Positions 17,202 through 24,512 of a stretch of DNA of 64,000 nt are shown in pieces. Made by a program: the position numbers and the translations under genes. Each line of letters opens with the position of its first letter. Position 1 is the first letter of the stretch. Origin of the DNA: Candidatus Obscuribacter phosphatis. Its GTDB lineage: Bacteria; Cyanobacteriota; Vampirovibrionia; Obscuribacterales; Obscuribacteraceae. The stretch lies in contig MOYA01000001.1 of assembly GCA_001899315.1 (NCBI GenBank), forward strand, positions 1,254,272-1,318,271. Direction: 5' to 3'. The notes under the pieces were generated by a model. The model was not told where the DNA came from. It did not search any database and worked only from the letters and a program-made list of their open reading frames with translations.

Positions 17202-18797
17202 ATGAACGCCGAATCAGACGAAAATAACAACTCAGAATCGCCTTCCGCCAAGGAAGCGAGCCCGGAATCTTCCGGCGGCTACAGCAAGCACAGCATGCAT
17301 GGCGGCGATGCGCCAACCTTGCAGGTTCTTGCGGCGGGACAGGCTGCAGTTTCGGCTCCGGGAGCTGGCTTGGAAAAGGTCTCTGAAAAGGTCTCGGGTC
17401 AAGTTTCCAGTCAGGATTCTGGTCAAGCTTCTAGACAAGATTCTAGTCAAGATTCTAGTCAAGATTCTGGTCAAGATTCTGGTCAAACTCAGATGCCGTC
17501 CCGCGCTAGCGAAGTTGCCGAAGGGCTGAACAATTGGTCTTGGAGCAGAGAATGTGAGGGTGAGGGTGAGGGTGCGGTTGAGTTTGTGAGCAAAGATGAT
17601 GATTCGTCTGAATCTGAGCTTTCGACTGGTAGCTTTGGTAGGACTTTTGAAAATGGTGATACTGCTAGAGTTGCTGGTGTGGCTGGCGCTATCGGGACGA
17701 CTGCTGCAGCCGATAAAGGCAGTTTTCGCAACAAAGAAGGTGCTCGTGAGACTGCTTCTGCCAGCGGCTTGATGTCTGTGCGGGAATTGTCCCGAATTAA
17801 GCAAGAGAAGAGGCAACAAGAAAAGTCAAAACCTCCCATTGGCTTCATTCTTGTTGCTTTGGCCGGCTGTGCCCTGCTTACCGCCTTAAATTGGTCTTCC
17901 TTAATTGGTGCTAGAGATGGCCGCCTTAGCCTTAGTTCCTCTGGCGGTGCAACTTCTCAAAATGCAGAGAACCCCAACGATATCTTTGCGGCCTTCTCCC
18001 AAATTTTTCGAATGGAAAGTTCCGATGCCAAGCTGGAGCGCCTCAGAAATGACTATCAGCTAGCTATGTCTGATTTACGTTTTGCAGAGGCCCAGAAAAT
18101 ATTAGATGAGGCTATTTCTGTCAGACGTGAGGCTAACCTTTTGCGTTTGAGAGCTCGTCTTAACTTTCGCCGCGGCAAGCGCGAAGAAGCCTTCAGCGAT
18201 TGGACCGAAGCTTTAACTATTGCTCCGGGTGACGGCGATGTTCTGAAAGATAGAGCTTGGGCTTATTGTCGAGATGATTCCCTTGACCTTGCGCTTGCCG
18301 ATTATTCTGCGCTTGCAGAACAAGGGGATATGAAGCTTAAAGCCGCGGGCTTAGCTGGAAAGGCTCTGGTTTTCTCAATGAAAGGGAACAATTTGCAGGC
18401 TGAAACTTTCGCAAGACAAGCACTTAGCATTGAACCTGAAACAGCAAAGGCACATGAGGTATTAGGCAACTGCCTCCAGAAACAGGGCGATCTCAATGGT
18501 GCACTTTCAGAATACACAGCAGCTTTGAGAATCGATAGGTCAATTCCTGAAGCTTATTCAAATAGAGCGTTGGCATACTTGAATCTTGGCTTGAAAGAGT
18601 CAGCACTAGGCGACCTAGAAACTGTGGTAAGACTCGAACCAGATAACGACCACTATCGTTTCTTACTAGGACGATTGGCATATTCGATGGGGCGCAAAGA
18701 TTTGGCTTTGACGAATTTGAAAGAGGCTGTTAAGTTGAATAGCTCGAACAGAAAAGCAAAACAGTTGCTCGCGCAAGTTTCGGGAGAGCAAAAATAA
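17202..18797 (+). CDS. TPR-repeat membrane protein with SQD-repeat N-terminal region
   Basis: The 531-residue protein starts at ATG 17202; a TTG three codons upstream is also possible, and neither has a good ribosome site. Residues 1 to about 205 are disordered and acidic. They include a tandem SQDS/GQDSGQDS block made of 12-bp DNA repeats (about 17395-17490) and an EGEGEG block. One transmembrane helix (IGFILVALAGCALLTALNW) follows, then about seven TPR motifs (for example AKAHEVLGNCLQKQGDLNGALSEY). The topology suggests a TPR scaffold on the far side of the membrane with a flexible cytoplasmic head. It is divergent from htrA. The binding partner is unknown. Confidence 0.75.
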   Translation: MNAESDENNNSESPSAKEASPESSGGYSKHSMHGGDAPTLQVLAAGQAAVSAPGAGLEKVSEKVSGQVSSQDSGQASRQDSSQDSSQDSGQDSGQTQMPSRASEVAEGLNNWSWSRECEGEGEGAVEFVSKDDDSSESELSTGSFGRTFENGDTARVAGVAGAIGTTAAADKGSFRNKEGARETASASGLMSVRELSRIKQEKRQQEKSKPPIGFILVALAGCALLTALNWSSLIGARDGRLSLSSSGGATSQNAENPNDIFAAFSQIFRMESSDAKLERLRNDYQLAMSDLRFAEAQKILDEAISVRREANLLRLRARLNFRRGKREEAFSDWTEALTIAPGDGDVLKDRAWAYCRDDSLDLALADYSALAEQGDMKLKAAGLAGKALVFSMKGNNLQAETFARQALSIEPETAKAHEVLGNCLQKQGDLNGALSEYTAALRIDRSIPEAYSNRALAYLNLGLKESALGDLETVVRLEPDNDHYRFLLGRLAYSMGRKDLALTNLKEAVKLNSSNRKAKQLLAQVSGEQK

Positions 18798-18913
18798 TTA
18801 GGGACCGGGCCTAAAGCCTTTGTTGCCCCATCTAGGTCTATAACAATAGATAAGTCATGCGAGATTAAGTTGGTCTAGATGATTTTGGGAACCAAGCAAG
18901 GTTAGGTTTGTTC

Positions 18914-19702
18914 TTAGAATCTCTTGACGGCGCCACCATCTATGGTGATGGTTGTACCTGTGATGAATTCACCGCGTGGTGAGGCAAGAAGAGCTACCAA
19001 AGCTCCCAGGTCTTCTGGATTGCCGAATTTCTTCACGGGTGAATGTGCAGCCCAACTGCTAAGAATCTCATCAACAGAGACATGTTCAGAAACAGCGTAC
19101 TTCTTGGCTAGTTCCCTTACCAGTGGCGTATCAAAGTAACCTGGACAGATGACGTTGACAGTTATGCCGTACGACGCGACTTCGGTGGCAATACACTTAG
19201 AAAGAGCGTTTAGACCAGTTCTGAGTGTACTTTGAACCACCGAAGAATACTCAGGTTCGATGCCGAAGATGGAGCCTATATAAATGATTCTTCCGTATTT
19301 TCTCTCCTTCATGCCTTTCAAGACAAGTCTAGATAAGGCTATTGGTGGCTGAAGAACTAAGTCATATCCCTGCTTCCAGTCATCATCGGTTGTGACAGTG
19401 AAGGGATCGGTTGGGGGATGACCCGTACTAACTATCAGGATATCTATGTCTCCAAGAAAGTTATTGGCTTGTTCCACAAGTGAAGTTAGGTCACAAGGGA
19501 CAGTCAGATCTGCTCTGACGCCTAGAACGCGAGCGCTGCTATTGCTTGCCAACTCCTTTGCCGCATTTTGAACTTTATCTTTGTCTCTTCCGCAGATTGC
19601 AAGATCGACGCCTTCTTCAGCCAAGACCTTTGCGCAAGAGTAGCCGAGACCGTAACTTGCTCCAGTTATCAGAGCTTTTTTCCCTTTAAGAGATAGTTCC
19701 AT
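18914..19702 (-). CDS. SDR-family protein with the catalytic YxxxK replaced
   Basis: A Rossmann-fold short-chain dehydrogenase of 262 residues. The cofactor motif TGASYGLGYSCA, the FabG-like NVICPGYFDTPLV and the C-terminal ITGTTITIDGGA are intact. At the place of the catalytic YxxxK the sequence is SSVVQSTLRTGLNALSK, so by alignment Gln stands for Tyr and Arg for Lys. An atypical SDR subgroup with xxxLR in this position is known. The protein therefore probably does not perform the standard proton relay, and may be a different catalyst or a binding protein. ATG at 19702 is divergent from the transposase-derived gene across a 200-bp region containing a long palindrome. Confidence 0.8.
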   Translation of the reverse strand: MELSLKGKKALITGASYGLGYSCAKVLAEEGVDLAICGRDKDKVQNAAKELASNSSARVLGVRADLTVPCDLTSLVEQANNFLGDIDILIVSTGHPPTDPFTVTTDDDWKQGYDLVLQPPIALSRLVLKGMKERKYGRIIYIGSIFGIEPEYSSVVQSTLRTGLNALSKCIATEVASYGITVNVICPGYFDTPLVRELAKKYAVSEHVSVDEILSSWAAHSPVKKFGNPEDLGALVALLASPRGEFITGTTITIDGGAVKRF

Positions 19703-19784
19703 AAATTATAGATTGAACCTAGATGATGCCAAGTGGTGGTGAATTAATGTCAGTACTCGTAATTATAAACTCTGCTGCAATGCG

Positions 19785-19820
19785 GATTTTGGATTAACCG
19801 AATTCGGTTGATCCAAAATC
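19785..19820. promoter_or_regulatory. 36-bp near-perfect palindrome
   Basis: Arms GATTTTGGAT..AACCGAA and TTCGGTT..ATCCAAAATC are self-complementary over 36 bp, with only one symmetric T-G mismatch pair and an EcoRI-like GAATTC at the centre. It sits between the divergent SDR and transposase-derived genes, 82 bp before the ATG at 19902. It may be an operator, a transposon-end relic or a strong hairpin. Confidence 0.75.
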
Positions 19821-19901
19821 TAACAAAATTTCTTTGAACTTTTTCTTCCGAAAAGCCGTCTATATACGTAGCCGCTGTTCAAAGAGTTGGGTTTAAAGAC
19901 T

Positions 19902-21155
19902 ATGAAGAGACCACCAGATAATTCCTATTCAGACTTCGTAAAGAAAGTCTGGGCTGATTTTGAAATCAATTTCCCAGATGAAAAATCTTGTTGGTTCTGG
20001 CTCTTTGACGAATTTAAGAAAAGAAGCCTATTGTTTTGTCGCCTTTGCGGCTCATTTGAAGTTTCTGCGCGCAATGAAAACCGTTCTCTATACTGCATTG
20101 CGTGCAAGAAGACCTGCTCGATAACAGCAAAAACCTTTTTCCATCGGGTCAGAAAGATTAGGGCTTGGCTTGGTGCTCTTTGGCTTTTTGATCATAGAGC
20201 CTTTGTCAACTCAGCGGCACTTGCTCAGTTCGCAAGAGTCTCACCGTCAAGTGCTCTGCACATTAGTCGAAGCATCATGGCTGCTCTAGACAGGCAAGAA
20301 TTGTGTAATGATAATGCTTTCCAAGCATTCGAAATAGGAACAGTACATTTCCTGGAAACCTTTAGAAAAAGAAGTCTAATCACGCCGCGTTGGCAAAGTC
20401 CTCGCGATGAGGAATTCTACGAGCAAGCACTTTCGGCTTTTTCACAAGATGAAGATGTTAAATCAGAGGGTAGCAGTTGTCCCTCTGAATCTAGAAAAGA
20501 AGAATCAAGTGAAATCCCGCTTGATAAGGAGACTTCACCTACTGAAGGAGCTAGCTATTCGCGAGTACTGTCTGCCGAAGAGTTACAGATTCTTGACCTT
20601 TTGCGCGATGGAGCTTTGTCAATTGATCACTTACTTTATGCAACAGGCATCGAACCAGAGCAACTGAACGCTATTATTACTGAATTAGAACTTGACGAAC
20701 TTATTGTCACATTGGCTGGTGGAAGAGTCCAACTGCGATCACCTGAGCCAGAGAGAACGCCGACAAACGGAACCAGAAGTGACGGAGAGGGCTGTCTCTA
20801 CTTCGATTGTCTATATTGCAAAGCAAGTAGCGAGCCTAGTGAACTGAATTTGGCAATAGTCAAAACTTTATTGCGGAGTTTCAAAGGCTTCGTATATGGT
20901 CTGTTTGGTGGCATTTCACGAAAGACAATGCAATACTATCTCGCTCTCAATCCTTACAGAAGATATGACCCGGCGATACTGGAGATTTTTGAAGATAATA
21001 CTCTGAAACTACAAACTATCGACTCGCAAGTCGGCGCCTCAAGATTTGGCGGTAACAGTTCCGGTCCGGTTTCTATTTGCCTGGCTTCAGACTACATAGG
21101 TTCAGCATTAATTAGATCCTTTGTGACGCCGCTTAAGGTCACATTGCGTGTCTAG
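19902..21155 (+). CDS. Transposase-derived protein: IS1595-type zinc ribbon and HTH with DprA-like winged helix, no DDE core
   Basis: The 417 residues divide into four parts. Residues 40-125 hold a zinc ribbon (C46xxC49, C65xxC68) followed by TAKTFFHRVRKIRAWLGALW and an HTH, the arrangement at the N-terminus of IS1595/ISXO2 transposases. Residues 130-220 are an acidic Ser/Glu linker. Residues 221-280 (LSAEELQILDLLRDGALSID... ELELDELIVTLAGGRVQL) match the winged helix that closes DprA. Residues 320-357 (SFKGFVYGLFGGISRKTMQYY) resemble the end of the ISXO2 transposase domain. The RNase-H-like DDE core is absent. I read it as a domesticated DNA-binding protein, probably a regulator. ATG 19902 is preferred over TTG 19887; neither has a clear ribosome site. 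Codon use looks more AT-rich than in its neighbours. Confidence 0.65.
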   Translation: MKRPPDNSYSDFVKKVWADFEINFPDEKSCWFWLFDEFKKRSLLFCRLCGSFEVSARNENRSLYCIACKKTCSITAKTFFHRVRKIRAWLGALWLFDHRAFVNSAALAQFARVSPSSALHISRSIMAALDRQELCNDNAFQAFEIGTVHFLETFRKRSLITPRWQSPRDEEFYEQALSAFSQDEDVKSEGSSCPSESRKEESSEIPLDKETSPTEGASYSRVLSAEELQILDLLRDGALSIDHLLYATGIEPEQLNAIITELELDELIVTLAGGRVQLRSPEPERTPTNGTRSDGEGCLYFDCLYCKASSEPSELNLAIVKTLLRSFKGFVYGLFGGISRKTMQYYLALNPYRRYDPAILEIFEDNTLKLQTIDSQVGASRFGGNSSGPVSICLASDYIGSALIRSFVTPLKVTLRV

Positions 21156-21256
21156 TTTGGGTTATTTGAAGTTATTATCTTACTGTTCAGCCAGCGTTCA
21201 GACATCTTTGAGATACTTGCATGAGATCTGTAGTAGAGAGAGAATTTTGGGGCTAA

Positions 21257-22567
21257 ATGAGCGTCTGTTCTGATGAGCTGGTTCATCTAACTGAAAAAGG
21301 CTTGTATTGTCCAGCCGGCGAATTTTATATAGATCCCTGGGCTCCGGTGGCTAGGGCAATCATCACCCATGGGCATTCGGATCATGCTCGCGTTGGCTCG
21401 TCTGAGTACTTTGCCCATCCAAGTACGGTAAAAATAATGCAGCATAGGTTTGCGCAAACGGGCAGCGCTGGCCTGCCTTTGTTTGAGAATGTAGCAGGTT
21501 TGGGTGCCGAGCTTACTGCCCAGATGCATCCAGTGCCCTACCGGCAATCGGTCAATTTTTCAGATGTTAAGGTGAGCTTGCACCCGGCAGGACACATATT
21601 AGGTAGTGCCCAAGTTAGAATCGAGCACAAAGGCAAGATTACCGTGGTTTCCGGCGACTATAAGCTCAGCAAAGTCTCTTCTATGGCATTAGATGACCTT
21701 ACTTGTGAGCCCTTTGAATTGGTTCAATGCGATACTTTCATCACCGAGTCTACTTTCGCGTTGCCAATCTACAAATTTAGACCAACTATAGAAGTAGTAG
21801 CTGAGATATATGACTGGTGGGTTGAATGCGCTCGCCTTGGCCGCAGTGCCTTGCTCCTCGCTTACAGCCTTGGTAAGGCGCAGCGTGTGCTCGCTGCCCT
21901 CCGTCAGCTAGCATTGTCCGGCTCGCTGACGCCAAATTTTTCTGGTAATTTTCCTGGACCCATTATAGTGCATCCTGCAGTGCACTCTCTTTGTGAAATT
22001 TATCGTGCTGACGGAGTTGAACTTCCTGACTATCAGGTGATGGGACGACATTCTCAGGCTAGCTCTTCGCAAGGCAACCAACTCTCAATGTCCGGTTCTG
22101 CTTCAGATTCTTCTAAAGCAGATACTTTTCAGGCAGATTCTTCTCACAAAAATTCTTCCCACAAAAATTCTTCTCACGCAAATTCTTATGAATCTAATTC
22201 AGACCTAGATTTAGAATCCAAAGAACTAGAGAGTGGCGACAATTCGTCGGTGCTAAAGAATGGTGGCGCTTTGATTATTGCCCCGCCCGCTCTAGCAGAA
22301 AGTAAGCTGGCTCGCAGTGCAAATGTTTCGCTTGGTTTTGCCAGCGGCTGGATGCAGGTGAGAGGGCAACGTCGTAGGCGCAATGTCGATAGAGGTTTTG
22401 TTTTGAGTGACCATGCTGATTGGCAGTCACTTACAAAAACTATCTTTGCCACCGGTGCCGCTTCTGTTCTCGTTACGCATGGCTCTTCTGGATCTTTGGT
22501 GCGGTTCTTGCGCGAACATGGTCTAGAGGCAAATGACCTTCAGACTCGCTTTGAGGGGGGCGAATGA
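21257..22567 (+). CDS. Ligase-associated DNA exonuclease (metallo-beta-lactamase/beta-CASP)
   Basis: First gene of the ligase-associated DNA damage response operon. The MBL zinc motif THGHSDHA, HPAGHILGSAQV, the aspartate strand VSGDYKLSK and the late LSDHADW and VTHG motifs are all present. The usual length is about 330-340 residues; this protein has 436. The excess is a Ser/Asn/Lys/His-rich insert (about 22050-22250) with SSHKN pentapeptides from 15-bp DNA repeats, lying between the beta-CASP and final MBL strands. The protein should trim DNA ends; activity has been tied to this family by neighbourhood and fold. It overlaps the ligase start by ATGA. Confidence 0.88.
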   Translation: MSVCSDELVHLTEKGLYCPAGEFYIDPWAPVARAIITHGHSDHARVGSSEYFAHPSTVKIMQHRFAQTGSAGLPLFENVAGLGAELTAQMHPVPYRQSVNFSDVKVSLHPAGHILGSAQVRIEHKGKITVVSGDYKLSKVSSMALDDLTCEPFELVQCDTFITESTFALPIYKFRPTIEVVAEIYDWWVECARLGRSALLLAYSLGKAQRVLAALRQLALSGSLTPNFSGNFPGPIIVHPAVHSLCEIYRADGVELPDYQVMGRHSQASSSQGNQLSMSGSASDSSKADTFQADSSHKNSSHKNSSHANSYESNSDLDLESKELESGDNSSVLKNGGALIIAPPALAESKLARSANVSLGFASGWMQVRGQRRRRNVDRGFVLSDHADWQSLTKTIFATGAASVLVTHGSSGSLVRFLREHGLEANDLQTRFEGGE

Positions 22568-24510
22568 GAGAATTCGCCAGACTCTTCAATGAGTTGGACA
22601 ATAACACCTCCCAAGAAGCCAAGCTAAAGGCTATGGAGGAATACTTCCGCTCTGCACCGGCTGAAAATCTAGTCTGGGCTCTTTTCTTTCTTTCTGGTCG
22701 CAAGCTTACAAGGGTCGTTTCTTCTACACAATTGCGTCGTTTTTGTATGCAACATGCGGGCATGAACTTGCAGCCCTGGCTCTTTCAAGAATGCTATGAC
22801 AATGTGGGCGACTTGGCTGAATGTGTATCTTTGCTATTGCCACAGAATTTAGCGCTCGATCCTGAAATTCTCTCTAACCAGGCTGATGAATTTAGTTCCA
22901 CGGCAACCTCTCAATTGAGTTTAAGCAAACAGATGATCCTTTTTGGCAATGACTTTGACTATTCAGCTGTTTCTACTGAACTCTCTGAGCTGGTGAATTT
23001 TCTTGATCGCTTGCGCGGTTTGTCTGAAAGAGAAATATTTGTCGCCCTTTCTATTGTCTACCAGAAATTCAACCAGACCGAGCGATTCTTACTAGGCAAG
23101 CTCTTAACCGGGGGCTTTAGGGTGGGAGTTTCTGAAAAACTAGTGGTTCGGGCTCTCAGTCGGTTTTCGGGTCTGAGCGAAGCCGTTCTCCAAGAGCGAC
23201 TAATTTCTTACAAGCCGGAAGTGCAAGCCTTCCAGAATCTCATCAGTAAAGAAGGCGTTGAACGTTCGCCCGCTACACCCTATCCATTTTTTCTCGCCCA
23301 GCCACTTACTGCTAATCTACTGACTGCTAATGACACAGTAACCTCGTCTGGGCAAGCTTCGCTTCAGGCGCTTCTTGATCAAGTCGCTGAGCAGCTTTTG
23401 GAAAACAAAGCTTCAGAAAATAGAGCTTCAGAAAACAAAGCTTCTGCCGAAATAAGTCCGTTTGATAAAACTTTGCCTTTCAGCGTCGAATGGAAGTGGG
23501 ACGGAATCCGCAGTCAATTGGTGAAACGAGCCGGGCAGGTCTTTATTTGGTCGCGAGGCGAAGAGCTGGTGACCGAGACTTTTCCTGAAATTGCCAAAGC
23601 TGCCTTGGTACTGCCTGATGGTATCGTTATTGATGGCGAGATTCTCGCATTTCGGGAAGGCGATGTCCTACCTTTTGGGCAGTTGCAAAAGCGTTTGAAT
23701 CGCAAAGAAGGAAATATCGGGGCTCGCTTGCTTGATGAGGTGCCTTGTGTTTTCATGGCTTTCGATTTACTTGAATTCGAGGGAAAAGACCTTCGTTTGC
23801 ACGCCCTAGAAGAGAGAAAGCAGTATCTGCAGAGGCTGCTTACCCCCGGTGCTTGTCTCGATACGCCGAGTTGTGCCGGTGCTCTCAGTCCCCGGTTGCG
23901 TTACTCCCCTGAACTGGGACCACTGAGCTTGAGCGCCGCCTATGCTTTGCGTCAGCAAAGTCGGCTCATGAAAGTCGAAGGCTTGATGCTCAAAAGGCTC
24001 GGTTCAGTTTATGGCATTGGACGCAAGGGCAGCGATTGGTGGAAATGGAAAGTTGACCCATACACAGTCGATGCCGTCTTGGTGGCGGCCCAAAGAGGTC
24101 ATGGGCGCCGAGCCTCGCTCTATAGCGACTATACTTTTGCTCTCTGGCATGAAGGCAAGCTGGTTTCGGTGGCTAAGGCCTATTCGGGACTGAGCGATGA
24201 AGAGATGAAAGAGGTAGATCGTTTTGTCAAAGCCAATACAATCGAGAAGTTCGGCCCGGTGCGCAGTGTTAAACCCGAATTGGTTTTTGAACTTGCTTTT
24301 GAAGCGATACAACTCAGTAGTCGCCATAAGTCGGGGGTGGCGGTTCGCTTTCCTCGCATATTGCGCATACGCACCGATAAGCCGATTGAAGAAGCAGACA
24401 CATTGCAATTTTTGAGAGCGCTGGCTGATGTACAAAACGAAAATAGAGAAAAAGCCAATAGTACCCCGACAAGTCAAGGGCAGCTAAATATATTTGAGAG
24501 CAACACCTGA
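22564..24510 (+). CDS. ATP-dependent DNA ligase of the ligase-associated repair operon
   Basis: Seals nicks using ATP. The adenylation motif with the nucleophilic lysine is EWKWDGIRSQ (KxDG). Motif III/IIIa-like VIDGEILAF and FMAFDLLEFEGKDL, motif V WWKWK and the OB-fold end VRFPRILRIRTDK are present. An N-terminal alpha-helical DNA-binding domain precedes the core. The 648-residue length exceeds the usual 530-550. Much of the extra is a spacer before the adenylation domain containing ASENK/ASENR repeats (23395-23460). ATG 22564 overlaps the exonuclease stop and the stop is 2 nt before the helicase ATG, so the three are translationally linked. Confidence 0.92.
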   Translation: MREFARLFNELDNNTSQEAKLKAMEEYFRSAPAENLVWALFFLSGRKLTRVVSSTQLRRFCMQHAGMNLQPWLFQECYDNVGDLAECVSLLLPQNLALDPEILSNQADEFSSTATSQLSLSKQMILFGNDFDYSAVSTELSELVNFLDRLRGLSEREIFVALSIVYQKFNQTERFLLGKLLTGGFRVGVSEKLVVRALSRFSGLSEAVLQERLISYKPEVQAFQNLISKEGVERSPATPYPFFLAQPLTANLLTANDTVTSSGQASLQALLDQVAEQLLENKASENRASENKASAEISPFDKTLPFSVEWKWDGIRSQLVKRAGQVFIWSRGEELVTETFPEIAKAALVLPDGIVIDGEILAFREGDVLPFGQLQKRLNRKEGNIGARLLDEVPCVFMAFDLLEFEGKDLRLHALEERKQYLQRLLTPGACLDTPSCAGALSPRLRYSPELGPLSLSAAYALRQQSRLMKVEGLMLKRLGSVYGIGRKGSDWWKWKVDPYTVDAVLVAAQRGHGRRASLYSDYTFALWHEGKLVSVAKAYSGLSDEEMKEVDRFVKANTIEKFGPVRSVKPELVFELAFEAIQLSSRHKSGVAVRFPRILRIRTDKPIEEADTLQFLRALADVQNENREKANSTPTSQGQLNIFESNT

Positions 24511-24512
24511 AG

